DNA of 64,000 nt from Paenibacillus_AR mesotrionivorans (lineage in GTDB: Bacteria > Bacillota > Bacilli > Paenibacillales > NBRC-103111), in the NCBI RefSeq assembly GCF_046098205.1, contig NZ_JBJURJ010000016.1, positions 62,001-126,000 of the forward strand, in the 5' to 3' direction. Shown in pieces: positions 36,301-46,300 of this stretch (position 1 is its first letter; each line of letters starts with the position of its first letter). The notes beneath the pieces are model-generated. The model saw nothing but the letters and a program-made list of their open reading frames with translations, was not told the DNA's origin and searched no databases. The position numbers and the translations under genes are program-made.

Positions 36301-38772
36301 CTGTATGTGCCTGCCGGGGTTTACAAGCTGAGCCCGCAGACGGGTCAGGATAAGCTGGCCTTTACGGCCATCGGACATCATCTGGCTGTAAAAGGGAAGA
36401 GCAATCTGCGGATCCGCGGAGACGGGGACGGCAGTGTGCTGCGTTTTACTTCTGCCGAGCATCAGGGCTTGCGGCTTGCCGGAGTAACTGGCGCTTCTGT
36501 ACAGGGCTTGAAGCTGGAGCTGGCGGAGCAGCCGTACCAGCGTCATAACCGGGCACTCCTGGATCTGACCGGCAGCACGGGTGTGGCTGTAGATCATGTC
36601 ACCGCGGTCAATTCCGGCGGTCCCGGTATTCTGGTGGACACCTCCACCCGAGTGTCGGTCAAGAACAGCACGGTGACCAATGCGGGGACTGGTGGTGTGG
36701 AGATTCTGGCCAGCCGTCAGGTGTTCGTGGAGAATAATACGGTGCAGAACTCCCGGGATTCGGCGGTGCTGGTCAACAAGCTGGGGACCATCGGCCGGGA
36801 GCCCCAATATATCCGGATTGCCGGTAATCAGTTGGCTGGCTCTCGTGACCAGTCCGGCGTCAGTATTGCCAGCGGCAACCAGATTGAGGTAACAGGGAAT
36901 ACTATTACGGACACCCATCTGGCAGGTATCGCCGTGTACTATACCAGCGAAGCCTTCCATGCGGAGAAGGTGCGGATTCAGAACAATACGCTGACCCGGA
37001 CCAATCAGGGCAGCTCCACCTACCACTATGGCGCCATTACGGTGCTGCGCAGTATGAAGGGCGATCTGGTGATTTCCGGCAATACCATCGATACGACTCC
37101 ATATTTCGGGATCGCTTTGGATCAAAGCACGCTGACCCGCCTGGAGCTGGGGCAAAATATCTTCCGATCGCTGGGCAAGGAGCCGGTGCGGCAATTAAAC
37201 ACCACCATCTCCACGCAAGTGGATCTGGATAAGCTGGCTAATATCAAATCCCTTGTTCCGAAGCTTGTGCAGCCGGGAGACTGGCAGCACTGGGCGGTGG
37301 AGGTGGAGCTGGAGAACCGGAGCACCGTCCCCATCAGCGGGACGGTGGGTTTGGGGCCAACGGCCGAGTGGCCCCAGCCGGGAGCGACGGTTCCATTGGC
37401 CAGTCTGGCACCGGGGGCGGCGGCGAAGCTGCTGCTGCCTGTGCCCCTACCCCCGGATACCCGCCGGGTAGAGCTGGAGGTGGTGGTGAACCTGGATACC
37501 GGGGTCCGGCAATCTGTGGTCCAGCCCGTGAATTTCCTGGCGGCGAAACGTGCGGCGTCATTGATCGTGCCGGATGGTGTGGTTGGCGGGGAATGGGCGG
37601 GAGCTATGCCCTTCCGGCTGGCGGAGGCTGCCCAATACAAGAATGTCAGCGGCGGCTCGGTGCCTTGGGGCGGCGCAGATGATCTGAGCGCCGTGGGGTA
37701 CACCCAATGGGACCAGGATAATCTTTACCTGGCTGCTGTAGTGAAGGACAATGTCCACCGCCAGGCCAGCTCCGACGGTGCTGCCTGGATGGGGGACAGC
37801 ATCCAGTTTATGATCGACCACGGCCGGCTGGCTGGACCGGGCAGCGCCGGGTACACGGAGCTGTTGTTCGCCCGTTCGGATGCCGGGGATACGGTGAAGT
37901 GGCGGTGGTCGGGAGTTGCCGGCAAGCCGGTTGGTGCCCTGGCGGCAGCCCAGGCCTCCATTGTTCGCAATGAAGCGGAGCGGACAACGGTTTATGAGGT
38001 AGCGGTGCCCTGGTCGGAGCTCCTGCCTGCGGGGGTTGCCATACCGGAAACACTGGTTGGTTTCTCCTTCCTGGTTAATGATGACGACGGGCCAGGGCGG
38101 CATGGCTGGCTGGAATATATGAGCGGCATCGGCTCGGGTAAGAATCCCGCCCAGTTCGGTGAGATGGTGCTTTCTCCAGCTGGCGGGCAGTCCCCGGGAG
38201 ACCGTGTTCCGCCGGTGATTACCCTGTTGGGCGCAGCGGAAATGGAGCTGGTGCAGGGGAATGCTTTTGCGGAGCCCGGATTTAGCGCCGTTGACGAAAC
38301 CGACGGTGATCTGACTGCTTCTGTGGTGGTCACCGGCAGTGTAAACGCGGCTGTCGTTGGGGAATATGTGCTGCAGTATAATGTCCGGGATCAAGCCGGC
38401 AACCAAGCGGTTACGGTTGTCCGGACCGTCCGGGTGGTGGAAGCGCCGCATCCCTTCCGTCTGGAAGCGGTGGGCGGACTCCAGCGGGCCTCCGGGCTGT
38501 CGGCAACGGTGCGTATCCACCGTGAAGACGGAGTACCCGCTCCAGCAGGCCACGCGGTGGTGCTGTTCCAGCTGATGAGGGGCACAACGCCGGTCAGCTA
38601 CGTAGCCTCCAGCCAGGTGTTTGCCGGGGGCGAAGAGCTAACAGGCCACTTCGATGTAGCTGATCCAGGCAACAGCGCGTACACGGTCCATATATTGATG
38701 CTGGACCGGCTGAACAGTGGCGGCGGCACGGGTATGCCTGTACCGTTATCTCCCAAGGTGGTGCTGGAGTAG
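33310..38772 (+). CDS. Giant secreted double beta-helix carbohydrate-active protein
   Basis: 1820 residues with a signal peptide (1-29, ending AALAEE). Parts in order: an uncharacterised beta-rich region (30-195); a DNRLRE/CBM96-like domain (about 195-380); a chitobiase C-terminal-like repeat (about 390-465, EIYYTLDGSDP); a pectate-lyase-3-type helix (about 500-920, VRDYGATGDGVTDDKAAF); a second one (about 960-1330, VRTFGAKGDGASDDTHAF); a linker; a CBM9-like domain (about 1430-1620, WDQDNLYLAAVVKDN); a DUF5011 Ig-like domain (about 1635-1710, EPGFSAVDETDGDLTASV); and a C-terminal tail. It has no SLH or LPXTG anchor. It probably cuts or binds an extracellular polysaccharide; the specificity cannot be read. 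Confidence 0.8.
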   Translation: MTDLKRRLSLMLAGCLILTAILPAAALAEEPASASTVYSASAGFSEVQGQSQWSYQRLAGGVYNDLPHYDTANKRWQQSGASPIYPWVKGGEMHPANNGDAVRTWTSPAKGTVEITGEVRKGDNNGDGVNASIKRNGTALWSSLVPGSTPLVPSGVSGIAVEAGDTITFEINRNGNLNNDHTFWNPTVQFTPQPVVVEQEITLAATESVNTRGGSSGGVNHAATNQMMKVPAASPDPAAGTEFWVKARILNGSPDLVNTRHGYLKFDLSAFAGASLNSVTLRVYGKEELTKDVPVTVSGLLGSAWQENTLTWNNAPADAGTPLGTQTVRSIGWYEYDVTSFVNNRLTAGEGSVSFRMTDNSAVDLNAKFFSTRAAGNRPELVVKTGQQPVVSPVTAQPPSGAVAAGTQIQLSTQTVGAEIYYTLDGSDPVLGGTLYSGPFGLNSGATIRAYAKKQGWTPSQAASFTYTMLPQVPSGVTNLPDSFYNRPGLEAMPRIDYASMKVANVRDYGATGDGVTDDKAAFDLAIDALNGQGGGVVYMPAGKYFFAPTPTNGTTPESRRFWDRTGARALNNIHFVGDGESTVIVFRNPGISSVPNGQTYSNSGGAYMSGRPYGWRLDGTNYSLRGFSTSWTPRMDMRSINGPYNLGLSGQNIQAVNLNVDQGGIGMVFWQNTRNVWAVGNVVRNTGADSIHFANTVDVVAAYNWVENSNDDAVGFVSDAPGTNNWPVSQNNYALYNTIIKTPWGRGISAGGIGHKLENNWIESSLLSGIFTNSLGQAGESGIPVQDVSIKGNTILRSDQNNRADNNNRNSGVYKGSVVLNNNATRVNIENNKIYGNPGNGIFFSAWSSALQGKTLAVRNNRIEGSLESAVKINGNAVIDGLEMTGNSFLGNANSVLFGGTLKGTLTYSGNRVSQPTVPVRTGFDVVTDPPEYVDLYQALGSAASETGWAEAPAVLPAGSSQEINVRTFGAKGDGASDDTHAFQAALDAVPAQGGSLYVPAGVYKLSPQTGQDKLAFTAIGHHLAVKGKSNLRIRGDGDGSVLRFTSAEHQGLRLAGVTGASVQGLKLELAEQPYQRHNRALLDLTGSTGVAVDHVTAVNSGGPGILVDTSTRVSVKNSTVTNAGTGGVEILASRQVFVENNTVQNSRDSAVLVNKLGTIGREPQYIRIAGNQLAGSRDQSGVSIASGNQIEVTGNTITDTHLAGIAVYYTSEAFHAEKVRIQNNTLTRTNQGSSTYHYGAITVLRSMKGDLVISGNTIDTTPYFGIALDQSTLTRLELGQNIFRSLGKEPVRQLNTTISTQVDLDKLANIKSLVPKLVQPGDWQHWAVEVELENRSTVPISGTVGLGPTAEWPQPGATVPLASLAPGAAAKLLLPVPLPPDTRRVELEVVVNLDTGVRQSVVQPVNFLAAKRAASLIVPDGVVGGEWAGAMPFRLAEAAQYKNVSGGSVPWGGADDLSAVGYTQWDQDNLYLAAVVKDNVHRQASSDGAAWMGDSIQFMIDHGRLAGPGSAGYTELLFARSDAGDTVKWRWSGVAGKPVGALAAAQASIVRNEAERTTVYEVAVPWSELLPAGVAIPETLVGFSFLVNDDDGPGRHGWLEYMSGIGSGKNPAQFGEMVLSPAGGQSPGDRVPPVITLLGAAEMELVQGNAFAEPGFSAVDETDGDLTASVVVTGSVNAAVVGEYVLQYNVRDQAGNQAVTVVRTVRVVEAPHPFRLEAVGGLQRASGLSATVRIHREDGVPAPAGHAVVLFQLMRGTTPVSYVASSQVFAGGEELTGHFDVADPGNSAYTVHILMLDRLNSGGGTGMPVPLSPKVVLE

Positions 38773-38868
38773 GCGAATGGGTGGAGGTACTGGTGAGACT
38801 GGAGCATACTTCTGTACATTTCAGCGCCATGAAGGCAAGAAGGAGTATGAGGAAGTGGTGGGAAGCTG

Positions 38869-38915
38869 TAACGGAACAGTATGCGGAAATTTGCGGGGAG
38901 AATAATGACGGAACA
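38869..38915 (+). repeat. Two degenerate copies of the TAACGGAAC motif
   Basis: TAACGGAACA at 38869-38878 and TGACGGAACA at 38906-38915, just left of the second nested palindrome. They look like decayed units of the same repeat family. Confidence 0.5.
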
Positions 38916-38942
38916 GGTGATGTAGACATTGATGCAGAGCTG

Positions 38943-39125
38943 TAACGGAACTATACGACGCTTAGACGCTGAAATCGACCCGTTGTGATGTGTAACGGAA
39001 CTGAGAAGCTCTTAAAACACAAATTTGCTCTTGAATGCCGACTTTTGGTGCGCTAAGGGCTTCTCAATTCCGTAAGAAATCTGATTGGTGTATTTCGGGC
39101 CTCTAAGCGCTTGTAAGTTCCGTTA
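38943..39125. repeat. Nested palindromic intergenic repeat, copy 2
   Basis: TAACGGAACT forward at 38943 and 38993, inverted forms at about 39066 (AATTCCGTAA) and 39116 (AGTTCCGTTA). Spacings of 50, 73 and 50 bases are the same as in copy 1 at 15188. The inner stem is strong: the forward unit continues GAGAAGCTCTTA, the inverted one begins TAAGGGCTTCTC. Unit contents differ in sequence between the loci while motif positions are kept. It occupies the gap between the beta-helix and SLH genes. Confidence 0.8.
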
Positions 39126-39171
39126 GCGGATCTGGACTTTGCTAACACCACACTAGAGGGGAGGGGAAAAA

Positions 39172-40971
39172 GTGCGCGGATTTCTTATCGGGGCTGTGGC
39201 ATTTGCAGCCGTGTTGACTTCAGCCGTCCCCGTTTCTGCAACGGGTTCTGCCTATATGCAGGCTTTATACTTCCCGGATACGACTTTGGCTCAACTGGAT
39301 GTTTCAAGCATCCCAACTACGGTTTCAGCTCCACTTGATCTCTCAAACGTAACAGATGCGGCTTCCACTCCACTACTCTCAACGGACATCCCGGAAGCAG
39401 CGGCAGCCCAAGCGGTCACCCTGGAATCGCCGGGCTCCCGGTACACGGGTGAGACGGTAACCATCCGGGGCAACACAAGCCTATCCCGGATTGTGGTTCA
39501 AATTCTCCGTCCCAACCAAACGATCCTCTGGACGGATGTAATCCCGCAAGACCGTTTTGCTGCTGGGGTTCCCCTGACACTTCCGGCCGATGCGCCTTAT
39601 GGCACCTATACCATCCTGGCTGGCTCCGGCACGCACCGCGCGGAATTGGTGTTCCAGGTGGTAGAGCGATCCGTCGGCCAGGAAGAGCAGGAAGGCGAGG
39701 AGCCGGAGGAACCGGCACCAGCGTCTGAAACCGGGGAACCTGCTCCAACAGCTTCACTCCATCAGCTTCCGGACGGCACAGCCGTGTTGAGCTTTAAGCC
39801 GGAGAAGCCGGACGCAAGCGGACTGGCTCAAGCGGTGATTTCTGCGGCTATACTGGAGCAAGCTAAAGCCCTCAAGGCCCGTTCCATTCGCCTGGAACCA
39901 ATTATGCCGGAGGGGGCTACAGGGTTTGAAGCTCTTATGCCCGCACAGGAGTTGGCCAGTTGGCCGGCGGATACACGCGTGGAGCTCCATACCACCTTTG
40001 CCAAGGTAAGGATTCCCGCCGGTGAGCTGACAGGCAGCACTCCTGAAGAAATCAGCAGCAAAACTTCCTTGAGCAAAATTTCGTTGTCAGTAAACCGCCA
40101 TTCCACAGCAACCGGAGCCATGATAACCCCAAACCAGCTGGAGGTGATACGGGACAAACCCATCGTGGACATTTTACTGAAGCGCGATGGTCAGCCTGTG
40201 CACGCTATCTCAGCCAGAAACGGAATAACTGTAGAGCTGCCCTATAGCCCCACCCAGGCAGAGCGTACCCATCCGGAAGCTCTGGTTGTCTGGTCCTTGA
40301 TGCAGGAGAAGGACATGGTAAAGCCGGTTATTGACAGCAGATATGTTCCCCAAACCGGCTCCATCATCTTCCGCACCTCAAGCTTTGGCACTTTTGCAGC
40401 CGCGTACACACTGCGATTCTACGCGGATATGGAGAACGCACATTGGGCTAAAAGTCCGGTTGCGGCCTTGGCTGCCCGCGGAGTCATACAAGGAGTATCG
40501 GAGCGGGAGTTTGCACCGGACCAACCCGTTACCCGCGCGGATTATGTGCTTCTCTTGATGAGGGCCTTCGAGCCGGCAGCGGGAGAACAACCGGACAAAA
40601 CCTTTCGGGATGTCCCCGCCGAATCGTACTATTACGAAGCGGTGGCTACAGCCCAAAGCCTGGGCATTGCAGGAAGCGACGGCCAAAATTTCCATCCGGA
40701 AGCAGCCGTCACCCGGCAGGATATGATGGTGCTGACGGACCGTGTTATCCGCGCAGCCGGAATCCGTCCGGCATCTTCGTCAACACCGCTGAACAGCTTC
40801 TCCGACCATACGCAGGTGGCGCCTTATGCCCAAGAAAGCATTGGCCGTCTTACGGAGCTGGGTGTGGTGCAAGGAACCGGCGGGCAGTTGGAGCCGCTTC
40901 GGCCCACAACCCGGGCGGAGGCAGCTGCTTTGATTCATCGGCTCCTAACCCGGCTACAGCCGGAATTATAG
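39172..40971 (+). CDS. S-layer homology domain protein
   Basis: 599 residues from a GTG behind GAGGGGAGGGG. A signal peptide (1-24, VPVSATG) is followed by a region with an Ig-like stretch (YTGETVTIRGNTSLSRIVVQ) and a Glu/Pro linker (about 160-190). Three SLH motifs lie at about 420-596 (YADMENAHWAKSPVAALAARGVIQG; FRDVPAESYYYEAVATAQSLGI; FSDHTQVAPYAQESIGRLTELGVVQG), ending in TRAD, TRQD and TRAE. SLH domains anchor proteins to pyruvylated wall polymer. It may present binding parts at the cell surface for the locus. Confidence 0.85.
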   Translation: MRGFLIGAVAFAAVLTSAVPVSATGSAYMQALYFPDTTLAQLDVSSIPTTVSAPLDLSNVTDAASTPLLSTDIPEAAAAQAVTLESPGSRYTGETVTIRGNTSLSRIVVQILRPNQTILWTDVIPQDRFAAGVPLTLPADAPYGTYTILAGSGTHRAELVFQVVERSVGQEEQEGEEPEEPAPASETGEPAPTASLHQLPDGTAVLSFKPEKPDASGLAQAVISAAILEQAKALKARSIRLEPIMPEGATGFEALMPAQELASWPADTRVELHTTFAKVRIPAGELTGSTPEEISSKTSLSKISLSVNRHSTATGAMITPNQLEVIRDKPIVDILLKRDGQPVHAISARNGITVELPYSPTQAERTHPEALVVWSLMQEKDMVKPVIDSRYVPQTGSIIFRTSSFGTFAAAYTLRFYADMENAHWAKSPVAALAARGVIQGVSEREFAPDQPVTRADYVLLLMRAFEPAAGEQPDKTFRDVPAESYYYEAVATAQSLGIAGSDGQNFHPEAAVTRQDMMVLTDRVIRAAGIRPASSSTPLNSFSDHTQVAPYAQESIGRLTELGVVQGTGGQLEPLRPTTRAEAAALIHRLLTRLQPEL

Positions 40972-41046
40972 ACAAGGACAGGCCGGAGGAAGCGGTAAGT
41001 TGCCGCCCCCTCCCGGCCCAATCCGTTTGCAGGAGGGAGAGAAACC

Positions 41047-43371
41047 ATGGTGTTTTATGAGGATCAGAGATTGGAAGCCATCCGCCGCCAGATTAAGACC
41101 AACCCTATAATTGAAAAGGGCTGGCTCTTACTGGAGGCCGAATCAGCAGGTTTTGGCAGTGCAGACGTGCAGGAGGTGGCGCGTACCCAGAAGGACATGC
41201 AGAACAGGGTGCGGCAGTTTGGCGGCAACAAACGCTTTACCTTGGGCAATTATATCCGTGAGCAGGCCAAACGGGCCCATCATCTGGCTTTTTTGTACAG
41301 GATGAACGGGGGGACGGAGCTGGCCCGGGGGATCAAGGAGCTGATTCTCCTGATCGGTAAGGAAGAAGCCTGGCTGTACCAGACCGGCTCGGGAAGGGCC
41401 TCCGATCTGTGGACGGCGGATATCGGGCTTCATCTTTCCCTGGCTTACGACTGCATCCGGGATACGTTAACCCATGAAGAGAAGCGCACCATCGAGGAGC
41501 AGCTGTACACCAAGGCTTTTCTGCCATTGTATACAGACTGGCTGGACCCCACCCGCAAAATCCATGCCCTGGATACCATGGGCCATAACTGGTGGATTGT
41601 CTGTGTGTCCGGAGCCGGAATGGTTTTATTGACCCTGGGGGATCAGACGGAGGGATACGCAGCTTACCTGCATACCATTACGGAGGGGCTGAAGGAGTGG
41701 TTTGCCTACCCCGGCAATGTGCTTCAGAACAAAAAAGCCAACTTCGGTCCTAACGGCGATTATATCGAAACCATGAGCTATCTGGATTATGCTCTGGGCA
41801 GCTTTATGGTGTTTGAGGATTTGTACCGGCGTACGACAGGAGAAACCAGTCTGTTTATCCAGCCGCTTCTTAGCTGTATTCCCGACGCGTATCTGGAGAC
41901 GGTATTCCATCTCGACGGGAAGCTGCACAGCTTTACCTTCGGTGATTCGGGAGCCCGCAACGGCAATGGGCATGTATGGCTGCGGCTGGCGGAGGAATGC
42001 GGCAGAGGGGACATGCTGGCTTTTTTCCTGGCGAATCTGGATTTCCCGGCGGGACCGCTGGAGCTGTTTTATTATCCTGAACACATGGAGCCTAAATTTT
42101 CGGAGCACCGGCCTGGGGTCTCCATATTGACCCACAGCGGCTATGGCATGATCCGGGACGGGAAAGCGACGGAGGACGGCGGCACCCTTCTGGCGGTCAA
42201 AACCGGGGAAAGCTGGAACCATAACCATCTGGATGCGGGCAGCTTCGTACTCGTCAGCGGCGGCAGGGAATGGATTATGGATTCAGGCTACTGCGTCTAC
42301 TCCAAACCGCTGTACAACGCTTATTACCGCCAGTCTGTCGCGCATAACGTGGTGCTGCTGGACGGGGAAGGCCAGCCTCCGGACATGATCGAATTCGGTA
42401 CCAAATTTGAAGGATGGCTGCCTGCTTATCTGGAAGCCCCGGATTACCGCTACTTGCTGGCAGACTGCACGGGACCATACATGAACCTGTTCCACCGCTT
42501 TTACCGGCATTTCCTTCTGCTGGACGGATATCTGATTATGGTGGACGATCTGTTTGCCAACCGGGAGGGAAGCTTCCAATGGCTGCTTCACTACAAAGGC
42601 ATGGCCGAATTGGACGGGGAAACTCTTCATATCTCTCCGGACGGCACACCATCCAGTGAAAGCGATAAGCTGTCGGTACGCCATCTATACCCGGAGACCA
42701 AACAATACATCCGGGAGAAGGGTTACTCCACTGCTGCCCATCGGGGGACGGGACTGGAGGATATTTTTCCGGAGGCGGAATATATGAAGGTCTGCGCTGA
42801 AGGGGAGAACCGCCGAATCAAGTTTATGACGCTGTTCACCCTGCCCCAAGCTCCCGCCGTGACGGTGGAAAAACAAGCCGATGACCAGTTTCAAACCATC
42901 CGGTTGATTTATCCCGAAGGACGAGTGCTGATGGTGCTTTGCAATCTCCATGCCGATGGCCGGGTGATGCATGATAATGCCCATGGAAGCTTCGCCGGAA
43001 TCGAAACGGATGCGTTCTTAAGTACGGCGCTCTACAGTCCGGAAGGGGAACTGGAGCGAATCACCCTGCACAACGGCAGCTATTGGAAAAGCGGCGGAAA
43101 TTGCCGGTTCAGCTCGTTATTAAAGACGGATGCTTATATCGATTACCGGGACGGTCTTGCCATCCAAACCAGTCTGACGGGGGATGCTTGGTGTTATTTC
43201 GACTGCAGGAATGAAGGAGAGTCCGCTTTGTCAGCCAATGGATTTCTGAAGGACCCCATGTCCGGACTCTGGAAACGCCAGATGAAGCAAGGCCAGTCGT
43301 ATGTCCGGTTGGAATCGCCACAAAATCACACGCCTAACCCGGCAGAGGAGGTCGGCCATGTTTTGGACTGA
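41047..43371 (+). CDS. Heparinase II/III-type polysaccharide lyase
   Basis: 774 residues, no signal peptide, so probably cytoplasmic. The N-terminal half is an alpha-helical toroid (HNWWIVCVSGAGMVLL; NFGPNGDYIETMSYLDYALGS). The C-terminal half is the heparinase II/III beta-sandwich with SWNHNHLDAGSFVLVSGGREWIMDSG and YRQSVAHNVVLLDGEGQPP. Lyases of this group cleave uronic-acid linkages by beta-elimination. A cytoplasmic place suggests it acts on imported oligosaccharides. Its end overlaps the mannosidase start by 14 bases, so translation is coupled. GGAGGGAGAG precedes the ATG. Confidence 0.85.
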   Translation: MVFYEDQRLEAIRRQIKTNPIIEKGWLLLEAESAGFGSADVQEVARTQKDMQNRVRQFGGNKRFTLGNYIREQAKRAHHLAFLYRMNGGTELARGIKELILLIGKEEAWLYQTGSGRASDLWTADIGLHLSLAYDCIRDTLTHEEKRTIEEQLYTKAFLPLYTDWLDPTRKIHALDTMGHNWWIVCVSGAGMVLLTLGDQTEGYAAYLHTITEGLKEWFAYPGNVLQNKKANFGPNGDYIETMSYLDYALGSFMVFEDLYRRTTGETSLFIQPLLSCIPDAYLETVFHLDGKLHSFTFGDSGARNGNGHVWLRLAEECGRGDMLAFFLANLDFPAGPLELFYYPEHMEPKFSEHRPGVSILTHSGYGMIRDGKATEDGGTLLAVKTGESWNHNHLDAGSFVLVSGGREWIMDSGYCVYSKPLYNAYYRQSVAHNVVLLDGEGQPPDMIEFGTKFEGWLPAYLEAPDYRYLLADCTGPYMNLFHRFYRHFLLLDGYLIMVDDLFANREGSFQWLLHYKGMAELDGETLHISPDGTPSSESDKLSVRHLYPETKQYIREKGYSTAAHRGTGLEDIFPEAEYMKVCAEGENRRIKFMTLFTLPQAPAVTVEKQADDQFQTIRLIYPEGRVLMVLCNLHADGRVMHDNAHGSFAGIETDAFLSTALYSPEGELERITLHNGSYWKSGGNCRFSSLLKTDAYIDYRDGLAIQTSLTGDAWCYFDCRNEGESALSANGFLKDPMSGLWKRQMKQGQSYVRLESPQNHTPNPAEEVGHVLD

Positions 43372-46300
43372 AGAGAAATTGAAGCAGCGTATCGCTGAAA
43401 TCGGGGAGCTGCGCTACCGGACCATCACCCGTTTTGAAGTGTTGGAGATGCTGACGGATGAACTCGGGGAAATAGCTGCCGAACCTCCCAGCCAAGATAC
43501 CTGGGAAACCCTGCAGCTGGGGGAGCGGTGGAGCGGGAGGGACCGCTATGTCTGGCTCAAGGTGGAGGCGCTGCTGCCTGAGCAGTTGGCGGAGCACCGG
43601 CTGGTGGGGCGGTTTGATTTTGGCCGGACCCATCACGGCAACAGCCAGGGCTTCGAATCCTTGCTGTTCCTGAATGGCCGTCCGCTGCAAGGCGTAGACA
43701 GCAATCACCAGGAGGTATTCCTGGATGAGCTGGCGGGACAACCGGTGCAGCTGATCTTCCGGCTGTGGTCCGGCCTGGAGGGCGGAGGTGTGCCCCAGCT
43801 TCAGATTCATGAGATCAAACAGGCAGAGCTTTGCTTCCTTCATAAGGCTTCGGACGATCTGTATTATACCGCGCGGGCCGTCCGGGAAACCGTATCCGTA
43901 CTGCCGGACACCACTCCCGACAGACAAACGCTGCTGGCTCTGTTGAACCGTTCCCTAAACCGGGTGGATTGGTCCAAACCCGGCTCCGATGCCTATTACG
44001 GCTCTGTCGCGGAAGCGGCAGCGACGCTCCGGGAGGAGCTGGAGCTTCTTCCCGCCAACCATCCTGTCACTGTTCGCTGTATCGGGCATACCCATATCGA
44101 TGTGGCCTGGCTGTGGCGGCTGCGCCATACCCGGGAAAAAGCAGCCCGCTCCTTTTCCACGGTGCTGCGCCTGATGGAGGAGTATCCGGAATATATCTTT
44201 TTGCAAACCCAGCCCCAATTGTATGAATATATCAAAACAGATTACCCGGAGCTGTACGCGCAAATCGGTGAGCGCATCCGGGAGGGACGCTGGGAGGCAG
44301 GCGGGGCCATGTGGCTGGAGGCGGATTGCAACCTGACCTCCGGGGAATCCCTGGTGCGGCAGATCTTGTTCGGTACCCGTTTCTTCCGGGAGGAATTCGG
44401 CACAGAGTGCAAGTATCTCTGGCTGCCCGATGTATTCGGGTACAGCTGGGCCCTGCCGCAGATTCTCCGCAAATCGGGCATCACTTCTTTTATGACCACG
44501 AAAATCAGCTGGAGCCAGTACAACCGGATGCCCCATGACACCTTCGTCTGGAAGGGGATGGACGGCTCGGAGGTGCTGACCCATTTTATAACGACGCCTG
44601 AAATTGAGTTTCCCCACGAAACCTACTACACCTATAACGGTTATGTGGTGCCCGAGACGCTGACCGGCATCTGGCGGAATTACCGGGACAAAGCCTGGAA
44701 CGAGGAGCTGCTGCTCTGCTACGGCTTCGGGGACGGGGGCGGCGGTGTCAACCGGGATATGCTGGAGATGCGCCGCAGGCTGGACCGGATGCCGGGATTG
44801 CCCAAGGCTGTAACGGGTCGGGCGGACACCTTCTTCCAGGAGCTGGAGGAAAAAGCGGCGGGAACCGATCAATACGTGCATGTTTGGGACGGGGAGCTGT
44901 ATCTGGAGAATCACCGGGGCACCTACACCAGCCAGGCCTTTATTAAAAAGGCCAACCGGCGCTTTGAGCTGTCCCTGCGGGAAACGGAGCTGTGGTCGGT
45001 TTGGGCGGGAGTATTAAACTCAGGGGTATCTCTTAATCAAACCCAGGAGCAGTTGAACCGGGTTTGGAAAATCGTCCTTCGCAACCAGTTTCATGATATT
45101 ATTCCCGGCTCCTCTATTGCGGAGGTATACGAGGACGCCCGAGAGGAGTATGCGGAAGCGGCACAGCTGCTGGAGCAGGTGAAGCGGGAAACAGAGGCAG
45201 CCTTGCTAAGCGGCGGCGGTACAGCATCTGTTGCTGCCGATAGCGGCCGGGATACAGCCAGGGGCTTCACCGTGTGGAACAGCGCTTCCTGGCATCGGTC
45301 GGGGCTGGTAACCCTTGCGGCGGATGACGGGCAAAACACCGGCTGCTGGAGGCGGCCCGACCACTCCACGCTGCAGGCCCAGTGGACGCCCGAGGGATGG
45401 CTGGTGGAGGTGGCGGATGCGCCTTCTTGCGGGTTCACGACCGTTTGGTATGAGCCGGAGGGTACGTCAGTGGAGACGGGCCACATTCCCTTTACCTTTA
45501 ATGAGATAAGTCTGGAAACGCCGTTCTATGAACTGGAGTGGAACGAGGCTGGACAATTTACCCGTATCTATGATCGTCAACTAGGCAGAGAGGTGCTGTC
45601 TCCCGGTGCTTGTGGCAACCTGCTGCAGGTGTTTGAGGACAAACCCATGCAGTTCGATGCCTGGAATATTGACCTGTTCTACCAGGAGAAATCCCGCACG
45701 GTTACGGAGCTGCGGTCTGTCCGTCTTCAGGAGGCCGGTCCCCTGCGGGCGGTGGTTGCCTTCGAATGGGGGTATATGGATTCCGTGATCCGCCAGGAGC
45801 TGATTGTGTATGCCGGCAGCCGCCGGATGGATTTCCGGACGGCAGTAGATTGGAGGGAGCAGCACCAGCTGCTGAAGGCGGCCTTTCCCGTGGATATCCG
45901 TACAACGGAAGCTACGTATGACGTCCAGTTCGGCAATGTGAAGCGCCCGACCCACTGGAACACCAGCTGGGATTATGCCCGGTTCGAAAATGTAGGCCAC
46001 CAGTGGGTGGATCTGTCGGAGCGCGGCTACGGCGTCAGCCTGCTGAACGATTGCAAATACGGCTACGATGTAAAGGAAAACGTGCTGCGCATCAGTCTGA
46101 TTAAATCCGCCACCTATCCCGATCCGCAGGCGGATCAAGGAGAGCATCAGTTTACGTATTCCCTTTTGCCCCATCAGGGGGATTGGCTTAGTGGAGATAC
46201 AGCCCGGGAGGCCTGGGACCTGAATTGCCCCATGGTTGGGGCGGCCGGATTGCCGGAGGGAGAGGCAGGCTCCTTCATCTCCTTGTCCGCTGACCATGTT

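Noticed and set aside
35635..37194. 519-codon minus-strand frame opposite the beta-helix gene
   Set aside because: Antisense shadow; the plus strand has repeated beta-helix motifs and a signal peptide.
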